DNA of 64,000 nt from Pseudomonadota bacterium. Lineage in GTDB: Bacteria > Pseudomonadota > Gammaproteobacteria > Steroidobacterales > Steroidobacteraceae. Shown here piece after piece: positions 46,441 through 56,746 of the stretch. The stretch spans positions 1-64,000 of the forward strand of contig JADIZR010000015.1 in the NCBI GenBank assembly GCA_016704655.1, read 5' to 3'. The translations under genes were made by a program, and so were the position numbers. A model generated the notes under the pieces. The model worked only from the letters and a program-made list of their open reading frames with translations, searched no databases and was not told the origin of the DNA. Position 1 is the first letter of the stretch, and each line of letters begins with the position of its first letter.

Positions 46441-47726
46441 CCCGACGGTACTACGCTGGCGCGGACTTCCGCCGCGCGCTCTCGATCGAAGAATTGCGGC
46501 GGGTCGCGCAGAGCCGGCTGCCGCGGTTCGAAATGGAGTATCTCGAAGGCGGCGCCGAGGACGAAACGACCCTGAAGCGCAACCGCTCGATCTTCGAGCG
46601 CATTGCCTGGTTGCCGCGCATGCTCGTCGGCACGGGCCTGCCGGACCTCGCGCGCGACGTGCTCGGCGACTCACTGCACCTGCCGCTGATCATCGCGCCC
46701 ACGGGCTTCAACGGCATGCTGTGGCCGCAGGGCGACCTGGCGCTGGCCAAGGCCGCCGACGCCGCGGGGATCGCCTTCACGCTCAGCACCGTCAGCAATT
46801 ACGACGTCGTCGCGCTGAATCCGCAGCTGCAGCGGCCCTCGTGGTTCCAGTTGTATCCGCTCAAGGACCAGAAGACCTCCGACCGCCTGATCGAACGCGC
46901 GCAGGCGGCGGGCTGCGACAAGCTCGTCGTGACGGTCGACGTGCCGGCGCTCGGCGCGCGCGAGTGGGACCAGCGCAATTATTCACGCCCGCTCAAGCTG
47001 AGCCCGTCGAGCGTGCTCGACGTGCTGCTGCATCCGCGCTGGCTGTGGCAGGTGATGTTGCCCCATGGCGCCCCGGAATTCGCGAACCTCACCGAATTCC
47101 TGCCCGCAGGCGCACGATCGGCCCTGCAGGGCGTGCGGTTCATGGGCACGCAGATCAATCCGACGCTTGCCTGGTCCGACATCGAACGCATGCGCAGCCG
47201 CTGGCAGGGCAAGCTCGTGCTGAAGGGCATCCTCTGTGTCGAGGATGCCAAGCGCAGCGTGGAGGCGGGCGCCGACGGCATCGTGCTTTCGAACCATGGT
47301 GGACGGCAGCTAGATTCGTGCGTGACGGGCATCGAACTCGTCGGCCAGTGCGCGGCTGAAGTCGGCGACCGCCTGACGATCATCGTCGACGGCGGGTTCC
47401 GTCGCGGGTCGGACGTGCTTAAGGCCGTTGCGCTCGGGGCCGATGCCGTGATGCTCGGACGCGCAGCCCTTTATGGCCTCGCGGCGGGTGGTGAAGCGGG
47501 AGTGGCCCACGCGCTCAGCCTGCTGCGCGTCGAGATGGAACGCGCGATGACGCTGCTCGGCTGTCACACTCTCGACGAGCTCCGGTCCGCACCTGATCAG
47601 GGCCTGACTTGCAAGAGGAATACCGATGCAAGCGCTCGTCTGCCATACCCTGACCGGCATCGAAGGACTGCGGCTGGAGCAGGACTGGCCGGAGCCAGCG
47701 CTCGCGCCGGGTGCGGTGCTGATTGA
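46437..47726 (+). CDS. FMN-dependent alpha-hydroxy acid oxidase (L-lactate dehydrogenase type)
   Basis: An FMN-dependent alpha-hydroxy-acid dehydrogenase related to LldD. FMN and catalytic landmarks: LIIAPTGFNGMLWPQGD, LVVTVDVPALGAREWDQRN, LVLKGILCVEDAKRSVEAGA, the catalytic SNHGGRQLDS and VDGGFRRGSDVLKAVALGA. The frame gives 429 residues, 30-40 more than usual, and runs 101 bases into the next gene. The family-like sequence ends near LLGCHTLDELRS (about 47585), and a TGA lies one frame over near 47605. A small indel removing the true stop is possible. Substrate: lactate or another 2-hydroxy acid such as mandelate or glycolate. Confidence 0.85.
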   Translation: MTRRYYAGADFRRALSIEELRRVAQSRLPRFEMEYLEGGAEDETTLKRNRSIFERIAWLPRMLVGTGLPDLARDVLGDSLHLPLIIAPTGFNGMLWPQGDLALAKAADAAGIAFTLSTVSNYDVVALNPQLQRPSWFQLYPLKDQKTSDRLIERAQAAGCDKLVVTVDVPALGAREWDQRNYSRPLKLSPSSVLDVLLHPRWLWQVMLPHGAPEFANLTEFLPAGARSALQGVRFMGTQINPTLAWSDIERMRSRWQGKLVLKGILCVEDAKRSVEAGADGIVLSNHGGRQLDSCVTGIELVGQCAAEVGDRLTIIVDGGFRRGSDVLKAVALGADAVMLGRAALYGLAAGGEAGVAHALSLLRVEMERAMTLLGCHTLDELRSAPDQGLTCKRNTDASARLPYPDRHRRTAAGAGLAGASARAGCGAD

Positions 47727-48636
47727 CGTCAAAGCGACGGCGCTGAATTTTCCGGACGTGCTGATGCTGCGCGGGCTGTACCAGGAGCGGCCGCCGCTGC
47801 CGTTCATCCCGGGTCTCGAACTCGCGGGCGTGATAGCCGCAGTCGGCGAGGGCGTGACGCGTCACAAGGTCGGTGATCGCGTCGTTGCGTATGCGGGTGG
47901 TGGAGGCGCCGCAGAGCGCGCCGTGGTCCGGCAGGAACGCTTGATTCCGATGCCGTCGACGCTCGACTTCGAGCAGGCGAGCGGCATCTGCCTGACGTAC
48001 TTCACGAGTTACCACGCCTTGAAGCAGCGCGCGCAGCTCGCTGCGGGCGAGACGATGCTGGTGCTGGGCGCGGCGAGCGGCGTCGGCACGACCGCCATCG
48101 AGCTGGCCAGGCAGATGGGTGCGCAGGTGATCGCAGCCGCGAGCACCGATGCCAAGCTCGAGGTCGCACGCGGGATCGGCGCGGACCACCTGATCAACTA
48201 CTCCACGCAGGACCTGCGCGAGCGGATCAAGGAGATCACCGGCGGCAAGGGCGTGGACGTCGTGTATGACGCCGTCGGCGGCCCGTATGCCGAGCCTGCG
48301 GTGCGCAGCCTGGCCTGGAAGGGACGTTACCTCGTGGTTGGATTCGCGGCAGGCGACATCCCGAAGATTCCGATGAACCTGCTGTTGCTGAAGGGAGCGG
48401 CCCTGGTGGGCGTGTACTTCGGGAGCTTCGCGCAGCGCGAGCCGCAGGTGCAACTGCAGAACGTGCGCGAACTGTGGCAGCTGTTCGAGGCCGGCAAGCT
48501 GCGGCCGGTCGTGGGAGAAGTCCACCCGCTGGCCGACTATGCCCCGGCGTTCGCCGCGCTGGAACAGCGGCGCGGGGCGCGTGCAGGAGTGTGGGGGTTG
48601 GAGGTGGGGCTGCGGGGCATCGCCACTAATCACTAA
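47626..48636 (+). CDS. NADPH:quinone oxidoreductase, zinc-independent MDR family
   Basis: A 336-residue quinone-reductase-type MDR enzyme. N-terminal GroES-like domain LPFIPGLELAGVIAAVGEGV, cofactor motif GAASGVGTTAIELARQMGAQ, and no structural zinc cysteines. ATG 47626 follows AGAGGAAT. The last codons (IATNH) and the TAA stop lie within the CACTAAT heptamer repeat, so the repeat has supplied the C-terminus. It forms a run with the Gfo/Idh and LldD-like genes. Confidence 0.88.
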   Translation: MQALVCHTLTGIEGLRLEQDWPEPALAPGAVLIDVKATALNFPDVLMLRGLYQERPPLPFIPGLELAGVIAAVGEGVTRHKVGDRVVAYAGGGGAAERAVVRQERLIPMPSTLDFEQASGICLTYFTSYHALKQRAQLAAGETMLVLGAASGVGTTAIELARQMGAQVIAAASTDAKLEVARGIGADHLINYSTQDLRERIKEITGGKGVDVVYDAVGGPYAEPAVRSLAWKGRYLVVGFAAGDIPKIPMNLLLLKGAALVGVYFGSFAQREPQVQLQNVRELWQLFEAGKLRPVVGEVHPLADYAPAFAALEQRRGARAGVWGLEVGLRGIATNH

Positions 48637-48642
48637 TCACAT
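48622..48642. repeat. short 7-nt tandem repeat (CACTAAT), second locus
   Basis: About two and a half heptamers, GCCACTA, ATCACTA, ATCACAT, identical in core to the longer array at 28217-28270. It contains the stop codon of the quinone reductase gene and ends next to the stop of the convergent ABC-F gene. Confidence 0.7.
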
Positions 48643-48645
48643 TCC

Positions 48646-50556
<1,911 letters not shown>

Positions 50557-50678
50557 GGGCGGGAGGTCACAGGAGGGGCGCGCATTCTCCCACTTTGGCG
50601 GGAGACGGCGAAGTGCGGCACAATTCACGACCAGTCAGCTTGCCCGGCCACCCGCCGGGTCCCGGAGTCACCGATCCG

Positions 50679-52073
50679 ATGTCCCGTATCCGTTCAGCAT
50701 TGGCGCTCGTTGCGCTGGGCCTTGCCGCCGTTGCCGGCCATGCCCAGACGAGCCCCGCCATTTCGACAATCGTCGCGTTCAGCCTCTCGAACCCCGTTGG
50801 CAACCTCGTGCAAGGCGCCGACGGTGCCCTGTACGGCGTCGGGAGCCCGGCCACCTCGATCACGGGCGGCGTCATTTACCGCACTACGCTGGACGGCTCC
50901 GACGTCCGCACGCTGTATCAGCTCAAGCCGGAAGATGCGCTGTCGCCCGCTGGTGGCCTGGTGCTGGCCAGCGATGGCCTGCTCTACGGCACCACCAAGT
51001 TCGGCCAGGCCGGGCAGGTCGATGGCGCAGGCTCGATCTTCAAGCTTGCGGCAGCCGGCACCGGCTTCCAGATCATCCATCGGTTCGCGCCGGTGACGGC
51101 GGCGAACCAGGACTTGAACCCGATCAACACCAACGGCGCCTATCCGGAGGCGGAACTGGTCGAGGGCGCGGACGGCTACCTGTACGGCGTGGCACGCGCG
51201 GGTGGTCCGAATGGCACCGGTACGATATTCAAGATTGCGCGTGACGGCACCGATTTCAAGCTGCTGCACAGTTTCGCTGCGGTCACCTCGAGCACCACTT
51301 CCGGCCTGACCGTGACGGTCGACGGCGCGGCGCCGACGGGTCCGCTCGTGGCCAGCACCGATAATTTCTTCTATGGCACGACTTCACAGGGAGGCGCGAA
51401 CGGCCGCGGCGTCGTGTTCCGCATTGCGTTCGACGGCACCGGCTTCCAGGTCCTGCATGAATTCAGCGCCACAACCGCCGACACCACGACGGGGCTGCTC
51501 GAAAACGCAGATGGCGCCACGCCGCTGGGCGGCCTGCTCGATGGCGGCGATGGCTATTTTTACGGCATGGCCGCGCAGGGCGGCACCGACGGCAACGGCG
51601 TCATTTTCGCGCTCCCGGCGGATGGCTCCGCGTTTACCGTCTTGCATACCTTTACCGGCGCCGATGGCGCGCGGCCGATCGCGGAACTGATGCTGGCGAG
51701 CAGCGGCAAGCTCTACGGCGTGACGTCGGCGGGCGGAGTCAATACCGCGGGCACCGCGACGACGCTCGGCACGATTTTTTCGATTGATCGCGCCGGCACC
51801 AACTTCACCCGTCTCCACAGTTTCGACGGCCAGCACGGCTCGCTGCCGTCGAGCAGATTGCTGGAGACGGCGCCCGGCGTGTTCGTCGGCGCTGCCGCCA
51901 ATACCGGCAATTGCAGCTACGGCACGATCTTTCGTTACAGTCTCGCCGGCGACACCGTGACCGGCAATACCAGCTGTGGTCGAAAGAAGAACAACAGTGG
52001 CGGCGGCTCCGCCGGCTTTGCGGTGGTCCTGCTGCTTGCAGGTCTCGGCTTGCTGAGGCGTCGCGCGGCCTGA
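50679..52073 (+). CDS. exported GloVer-repeat protein with GlyGly-CTERM-like tail
   Basis: A 464-residue secreted protein with signal peptide SALALVALGLAAVAGHAQTS. It is built of about eight beta-propeller-like repeats of the 'choice-of-anchor tandem repeat GloVer' type, with recurring LYGTT..GG / GTIFKI..DGT..LLHSF phrases. The C-terminus is a short Gly-Ser run (NNSGGGSAG), a hydrophobic helix (FAVVLLLAGLGLL) and RRR, the three-part pattern of GlyGly-CTERM signals cut by rhombosortase. ATG 50679 is the chosen start. Probably exposed or released at the cell surface; ligand unknown. Confidence 0.75.
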   Translation: MSRIRSALALVALGLAAVAGHAQTSPAISTIVAFSLSNPVGNLVQGADGALYGVGSPATSITGGVIYRTTLDGSDVRTLYQLKPEDALSPAGGLVLASDGLLYGTTKFGQAGQVDGAGSIFKLAAAGTGFQIIHRFAPVTAANQDLNPINTNGAYPEAELVEGADGYLYGVARAGGPNGTGTIFKIARDGTDFKLLHSFAAVTSSTTSGLTVTVDGAAPTGPLVASTDNFFYGTTSQGGANGRGVVFRIAFDGTGFQVLHEFSATTADTTTGLLENADGATPLGGLLDGGDGYFYGMAAQGGTDGNGVIFALPADGSAFTVLHTFTGADGARPIAELMLASSGKLYGVTSAGGVNTAGTATTLGTIFSIDRAGTNFTRLHSFDGQHGSLPSSRLLETAPGVFVGAAANTGNCSYGTIFRYSLAGDTVTGNTSCGRKKNNSGGGSAGFAVVLLLAGLGLLRRRAA

Positions 52074-52101
52074 TTCTGCGTCAACGTAAAGGGGCCGGCA
52101 G

Positions 52102-54321
52102 ATGACCAACAGGGGATTGCATCACCGGACCTGCTGCCTCTGCGAGGCAATGTGCGGAATCGTCGTCGAGCACCACAACGGCGAGGTGGTCTCGATCAAG
52201 CCGAATCGCGACGACGTCCTGAGCCGCGGGCACATCTGCCCGAAGGCGGTCGCACTCAAGGACCTGCACGAGGATCCCGACCGGTTGCGCACGCCGCTGC
52301 GGCGCACGCCGGACGGCTGGGAGGAGATCTCCTGGGCCGCGGCCTTCGACGAGATCGCAGCACGCATCGGCGACATCCGCGCACGTCACGGCAACGACGC
52401 GGTCGCGATCTACGCGGGTAACCCCACCGTCCACAACCTGGGCGCAATGCTCGGTATCGGCGACTTCATCCGTGCGATGCGCACGAAGAACCTGTATTCC
52501 GCCACCAGTGTCGACCAGCTGCCGCACATGGTGGCGTCGTGGGCGTTGTTCGGGCACCAGTTCCTCATGCCCGTGCCGGACGTCGATCGCACGCAGTTGT
52601 TCGTCTGCATCGGTGGCAACCCTGTCGCGTCGGCCGGCTCGATCATGGGAGCTCCCGGATTCGAAAAGCGCATCGACGCGCTGCACGCGCGGGGCGGACG
52701 GTTCGTCGTCATCGATCCGCGGCGCACCGAATCCGCGGCCATCGCTGACGAATACTTCGGCATCCGTCCCGGCACCGACGTCTACCTGTTGCTCGCCCTG
52801 CTGCACGAAGTATTCAGGCAGGGGCGCATCGACCTGGCGCACCTCGCGCCGCACGTCGACGGCCTCGAGGCCCTGCGCCAGGCCGTCCTCGGATTCGACC
52901 CGCAGGTGCTTGCGGCTCGCACGAGCCTGCCGCATTCACGGATCATTGCGCTCGCGCATGACCTGATGGACGAGCCGCGTGCGCTCGTTTACGGACGCGT
53001 GGGAGCGTGCACGCAGGAGTTCGGCGGCCTCACGCTGTGGCTGATCTATTGCCTGAATGCGGTCACGGGTCACCTCGATCGCGAGGGCGGCATGATGTTC
53101 GCCGAGCCGGCCGTGGACCTCACGCGTGCGTACGGTTCGCGCGGCCACTACGGCAAGTTCCACTCGCGCGTACGCCAGCTGCCAGAGTTCTCGAACGAGT
53201 TGCCCGTGGCTGCGCTGGCGGAAGAGATCACGACGCCAGGCCAGGGCCAGGTGCGCGCCCTGTTCACTTTCGCGGGCAACCCTGTGCTGTCGACACCAAA
53301 CGGCGGCCAGCTCGACGCCGCGCTCGGGCAACTCGAGTTCATGGTGTCGATCGACCTGTACCTGAACGAATCGTCGCGCCACGCGCACCTGATCCTGCCG
53401 TCGACGAGTCCGCTGGAGCGCAGTCACTACGACGTCGCGTTGAGCGGCTTCGCGGTGCGCAACGTCGCCAAGTATTCGCCGCCGCTGTTCCCGAAGCCTG
53501 CGGGCGCGCTGCACGATCACGAGATTCTCGCGCAGATTGCGCAACGCCTGCGCACGGCGCCGGGTTCCTGGTCCGGGCGCGCTGCGCTCAAGGTGAAAGA
53601 TGCGGTGGCGCGGCGTCTTGGTCCGGACGGTACGCTCGACTGGATGCTGAAGACAGGGCGTTACGGCGTTCCCAATGCCGGCAGGCTGAAGCTGCTGGGT
53701 GCGCTGCCTGGCTTTGGTGCCTTGCGCAAGCTCATGCGCGCGCCCGATCGTCGGCCGGTGGGCCTGACGGTGCAACGGCTGCTCGATGCGCCGAACGGCG
53801 TTGACCTCGGTGCGCTCGAGACTGCGTTTCCCCGTCGTATCGCGACGCCGAACCGTCGCATCGACCTTGCCCCCGCCCTGTTCGTCGCGGACCTGGGCCG
53901 TGCGGTGGCTGCGCTCGACGAGCCCTTGCCGTCGCTGGCGTTGATCGGCCGGCGCCACGTGCGCAGCAACAATTCATGGCTGCACAACAGCCAGCGCCTG
54001 GTGAAAGGCAAGCCGCGCTGCACGCTGATGCTGCACCCGGATGACGCAGCAGAACGAGGCCTCGTTGACGGTGCGATTGCGCGCGTCACATCGCGCGTCG
54101 GCATGGTCGAAGTGGCCGTGGAAATCACGCCGGACATCCAACCGGGCGTGGTCAGCCTGCCGCACGGCTGGGGTCACTGGCGCGCTGGTGTGCGGCTCGG
54201 CATCGCGAGCGCTCATGCCGGCGTGAGCATCAACGATCTGATCGACGATCGCCGCGTCGACGCGCTCACCGGCACGGCGGTGCTGAACGGCACGCCGGTC
54301 GAAGTCGTGGCTGCCCAATGA
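52102..54321 (+). CDS. molybdopterin-dependent oxidoreductase, orphan
   Basis: A 739-residue member of the molybdopterin (bis-MGD) oxidoreductase family related to formate dehydrogenase alpha subunits. The N-terminal [4Fe-4S] site is CCLCEAMCG ... HICPKA, MGD-binding regions include CIGGNPVASAGSIMG and FAGNPVLSTPNGGQLD, and the C-terminal MopB domain has VSLPHGWGHWRAG. At the place where formate dehydrogenases have Sec or Cys the sequence reads YSATSVDQLPHM, so serine is the likely metal ligand. There is no Tat signal, so it is probably cytoplasmic. No beta or membrane subunit gene is next to it. Substrate unknown. Confidence 0.85.
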   Translation: MTNRGLHHRTCCLCEAMCGIVVEHHNGEVVSIKPNRDDVLSRGHICPKAVALKDLHEDPDRLRTPLRRTPDGWEEISWAAAFDEIAARIGDIRARHGNDAVAIYAGNPTVHNLGAMLGIGDFIRAMRTKNLYSATSVDQLPHMVASWALFGHQFLMPVPDVDRTQLFVCIGGNPVASAGSIMGAPGFEKRIDALHARGGRFVVIDPRRTESAAIADEYFGIRPGTDVYLLLALLHEVFRQGRIDLAHLAPHVDGLEALRQAVLGFDPQVLAARTSLPHSRIIALAHDLMDEPRALVYGRVGACTQEFGGLTLWLIYCLNAVTGHLDREGGMMFAEPAVDLTRAYGSRGHYGKFHSRVRQLPEFSNELPVAALAEEITTPGQGQVRALFTFAGNPVLSTPNGGQLDAALGQLEFMVSIDLYLNESSRHAHLILPSTSPLERSHYDVALSGFAVRNVAKYSPPLFPKPAGALHDHEILAQIAQRLRTAPGSWSGRAALKVKDAVARRLGPDGTLDWMLKTGRYGVPNAGRLKLLGALPGFGALRKLMRAPDRRPVGLTVQRLLDAPNGVDLGALETAFPRRIATPNRRIDLAPALFVADLGRAVAALDEPLPSLALIGRRHVRSNNSWLHNSQRLVKGKPRCTLMLHPDDAAERGLVDGAIARVTSRVGMVEVAVEITPDIQPGVVSLPHGWGHWRAGVRLGIASAHAGVSINDLIDDRRVDALTGTAVLNGTPVEVVAAQ

Positions 54322-54348
54322 AAAGCCCCCGGCCTGGTGGCCGGGGGC
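54321..54348 (-). terminator. intrinsic terminator of ssrA
   Basis: Perfect 10-bp stem GCCCCCGGCC / GGCCGGGGGC with a 4-base loop (54325-54348). On the minus strand it is followed by TTTT, six bases after the tmRNA 3' end. It also lies just after the stop of the convergent molybdopterin gene. Confidence 0.85.
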
Positions 54349-54354
54349 GCTTGC

Positions 54355-54709
54355 TGGTGGAGGCGGCGGGAATCGAACCCGCGTCCGCAAGCCCTACATT
54401 CCAGGACCTACATGCTTAGCCGTCTTTTTGATTCTCGTCGTTCACTACCCAAGCGGCAGGGAAAATGACCGACCAGCTCAGGAACGTTTTAGCGAGCCAG
54501 CCCTCAGCACACTGGACACGCGAGCTTGTGAGCGCGTCCCCCGGGTCTGGATGCACAAGCACACGCCAGTCGGGGGTTAAGCGGGATTAAGCAGCTAGAG
54601 CGTAGTTGTCGTCGTTGGCAACTAAGAGTTTGCAAGTAGTTTAACGAGGTATCTTGCACCTCGGCATGCACCTGGAGTTTCGCGACCCACGTCGAAACCG
54701 GTCGCCCCC
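54355..54709 (-). ncRNA. ssrA: transfer-messenger RNA
   Basis: tmRNA rescues stalled ribosomes together with SmpB. The 5' end GGGGGCG (54709 down) pairs with CGCCTCC before the encoded 3' ACCA (54355). The conserved 5' tRNA-like core TTTCGACG and the T-arm GGTTCGATTCC are present. The tag frame at 54619-54587 encodes ANDDNYALAA and stops with TAA. The total of 355 bases is normal. It lies downstream of smpB on the same strand, with its own promoter and terminator. Confidence 0.95.
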
Positions 54710-54721
54710 GTGAACGCCCCC

Positions 54722-54749
54722 AGTGTAGGGCCAAAGCGCTGGAATGCAA
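54722..54749 (-). promoter_or_regulatory. promoter of ssrA
   Basis: Minus-strand -35 TTGCAT (54749-54744) and -10 TACACT (54727-54722) with a 16-base spacer. The -10 lies 12 bases before the mature 5' end, consistent with a short leader removed by RNase P. Confidence 0.65.
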
Positions 54750-54853
54750 GGGGAGGAAGGGCAGGAAGTGTAGGAAGTGTAGGAAGTGTAGGAAGTGCCT
54801 TCTGGCCTTCCGGGCCTTCCGGGCCTTCCTACCCTTCCTGCCCTTCCTCCCCT
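54748..54853. repeat. mirrored 9-nt purine/pyrimidine repeat element, copy B
   Basis: The left arm has 9-base units GGAAGGGCA and three GGAAGTGTA. The right arm has 9-base units CCTTCCGGG (two), CCTTCCTAC, CCTTCCTGC and CCTTCCTCC. Same plan, same 9-base period and same purine-then-pyrimidine order as copy A at 21383-21553. It starts at the ssrA -35 box and ends at the smpB stop codon. Confidence 0.85.
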
Positions 54854-55342
54854 TCAGCGCCTGCGGAGCAGGCGCGACTTCTCCCGCTGCCAGTCGCGGT
54901 CTTTTTCGTTATCGCGCTTGTCGTGCGCCTGCTTGCCCTTGGCCACGCCGATTTCGAGTTTCACCTTGCCCTGGCTCCAGTACAGCTCGAGCGGCACGAT
55001 GGTGTGGCCCTTGCGCTCGACCGCACCGACCAGGCTGTCCAGTTCCCTGCGGTTGAGCAGCAGTTTGCGGGTGCGCGTCGGGTCCGCCACGATGTGCGTC
55101 GACACGGTGCGCAGCGGTGTGATGTGCGCGCCGATCAGGAACGCCTCGCCGTCCTTGATGATCACGTAGCCCTCGGTGATCTGCGCCTTGCCGGCACGCA
55201 GGCTCTTGACCTCCCAGCCCTGCAGCGCGAGCCCGGCCTCGAGCTTTTCCTCGATGAAATACTCGTACCGCGCGCGCTTGTTCTGCGCGATCGTGGGGTT
55301 CTCGTCGGACTTGCGGTCCTTGTCCTTGCGCGGCGTGGTCAT
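54854..55342 (-). CDS. smpB: SsrA-binding protein
   Basis: SmpB binds tmRNA and places it in the ribosomal A site. The 162-residue protein has the OB-fold core (AQNKRARYEYFIEEKLEAGL, QGWEVKSLRAGKAQITEGYV) and the basic C-terminal tail (KQAHDKRDNEKDRDWQREK) that enters the mRNA channel. It is divergent from ratA, a very common pairing in proteobacteria, and precedes ssrA on the same strand. Confidence 0.96.
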   Translation of the reverse strand: MTTPRKDKDRKSDENPTIAQNKRARYEYFIEEKLEAGLALQGWEVKSLRAGKAQITEGYVIIKDGEAFLIGAHITPLRTVSTHIVADPTRTRKLLLNRRELDSLVGAVERKGHTIVPLELYWSQGKVKLEIGVAKGKQAHDKRDNEKDRDWQREKSRLLRRR

Positions 55343-55416
55343 GGCGGGAATGTCGGGGTCGGTCGCGCATTCTATCTGCCGCGCTTACACTGCGCGCGCC
55401 CGGACCGAAATCGACC

Positions 55417-55863
55417 ATGGCCACTCGCGAAATCAAGCGCACCGCGCTCGTCACCTTCACGCCCGAGCAGATGTTCGACCTGGTGGTCGACGTCGAGCGT
55501 TATCGCGAATTCCTGCCGTGGGTGGCGGGCGCCGAAGTGCATGAAAAGACCGAGCGCGACCTGCAGGCCAGCCTGACCATGGAGCGTGCAGGCATCCGCC
55601 AGAGCTTCACCACGCGCAACGTCATGCAGCGGCCGGACTGGATGTCGCTCGAGCTCGTGAACGGCCCGTTCAAGCGGCTGGACGGCCTGTGGACTTTCGC
55701 GGCAATCGGCGCAGCCGGCACGAAGGTGGTGCTGGACATGAAGTTCGAGTTCGCGAACCCCGTGGCGTCGATGCTGTTCGGTCGGGCGTTCGAGCAGAGT
55801 GTCGGCGAGCTGATCGATGCCTTCGTCGCGCGCGCCAGGCAAGTCCACGGCGCAGCCTCGTAG
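55417..55863 (+). CDS. ratA: RatA / COQ10-like START-domain protein
   Basis: A 148-residue SRPBCC (START-like) protein of the RatA/COQ10 family: MATREIKRTALVTFTPEQMF, YREFLPWVAGAEVHEKTERD and GPFKRLDGLWTFAAIG. E. coli RatA was reported to block 70S assembly, while eukaryotic COQ10 binds ubiquinone; a role in quinone delivery is also possible here. ratB follows after two bases. Confidence 0.9.
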   Translation: MATREIKRTALVTFTPEQMFDLVVDVERYREFLPWVAGAEVHEKTERDLQASLTMERAGIRQSFTTRNVMQRPDWMSLELVNGPFKRLDGLWTFAAIGAAGTKVVLDMKFEFANPVASMLFGRAFEQSVGELIDAFVARARQVHGAAS

Positions 55864-55865
55864 CC

Positions 55866-56174
55866 ATGGGCGAGGGTGCGGTGCACGTCGAAGTTGTCTA
55901 TGCGCTGCCCGACCGGCAACGGGTCGTGACGCTGGCGCTGCCGGAGACGGGGCTCACGGCACAGGCGGCCGTCGAGCGCTCGGGTCTGCTGGACGAATTT
56001 CCCAACCTGCGCGACCGGCCACTCGTGCTCGGAATCTACGGGACGGTTTGCTTGCCGGATCGTCCACTGCGGGACAGGGATCGGGTCGAGATCTATCGAC
56101 CGCTCCAGGTCGATCCCCGCGCGCAACGACGCGAGCGGGCCGCACAGGCCGTGCGCCAGGGTCGAAAACGCTGA
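55866..56174 (+). CDS. ratB: RnfH/RatB-family ubiquitin-like protein
   Basis: A 102-residue RnfH-family protein with a beta-grasp fold: HVEVVYALPDRQRVVTLALP at the start, LVLGIYGTVCLPDRPLRDRD in the middle and VEIYRPLQVDPRAQRRERAA at the end. It is almost always encoded next to ratA. Starts at ATG 55866, two bases after the ratA stop. Function uncertain. Confidence 0.9.
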   Translation: MGEGAVHVEVVYALPDRQRVVTLALPETGLTAQAAVERSGLLDEFPNLRDRPLVLGIYGTVCLPDRPLRDRDRVEIYRPLQVDPRAQRRERAAQAVRQGRKR

Positions 56175-56211
56175 AAGAGCGCGGGGCGCCGTGCGGCGCC
56201 AGCGCCGGGGA

Positions 56212-56703
56212 TCAGTCGGCCGTGCGGTCCGGCTGCGGTGCGGGCGGTGCCTCTTCAGCCGCAGCAACCGGCGGCGGCGCCGGGTCGGCGGCTGCGGCCG
56301 GGGCAGGTGCAGGTGCCGGTGCAGGGGTCTGGCCCGCGGCGGGCGTCTGCTGCAATTGCTCGTTGCCCTGCGGCAGCACGGGCCGGCCAGGCTTCTCGAT
56401 GCGACTGACCTTGTCGCCTTCGAAGTGCACGATGTAATGCGCGCGATCCCGGTGCCTTTCCCGTCCGCGCTGGAGGGTGTAGATGTAGTCCCAACGCTGC
56501 GGGTCGAACGGATCGGCCAGCATCGGGGTGCCGAGCAGGTAGCGCACCTGGCTGCGGGTCATGCCGACGGTCACCTGGTCGACGTCTTCCGATTTGAGCA
56601 GGTTGCCCTGCTGGATGGTCGGCCGATAGACGCATCCGGCGGAACCGAGCACAACGCCCAGGATCAGGACCAGGGAAAGGGTGGCTCGGGAAAACGCGCT
56701 CAT
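56212..56703 (-). CDS. bamE: outer membrane assembly factor BamE (OmlA/SmpA)
   Basis: BamE is a lipoprotein of the BAM complex that inserts outer-membrane proteins. The signal peptide ends with the lipobox GSAGC at about residues 20-24. The BamE domain follows: VDQVTVGMTRSQVRYLLGTP, WDYIYTLQRG and HYIVHFEGDKVSRI. An extra C-terminal tail of about 55 residues, rich in proline and alanine, is longer than in E. coli BamE (113 residues). ATG 56703 is the start. It is divergent from fur, an arrangement known from Xanthomonas (omlA-fur). Confidence 0.93.
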   Translation of the reverse strand: MSAFSRATLSLVLILGVVLGSAGCVYRPTIQQGNLLKSEDVDQVTVGMTRSQVRYLLGTPMLADPFDPQRWDYIYTLQRGRERHRDRAHYIVHFEGDKVSRIEKPGRPVLPQGNEQLQQTPAAGQTPAPAPAPAPAAAADPAPPPVAAAEEAPPAPQPDRTAD

Positions 56704-56746
56704 GCGGGGTGGCTTCTGTTGTCTGGAGTTACCGGGCCGACCCGGA

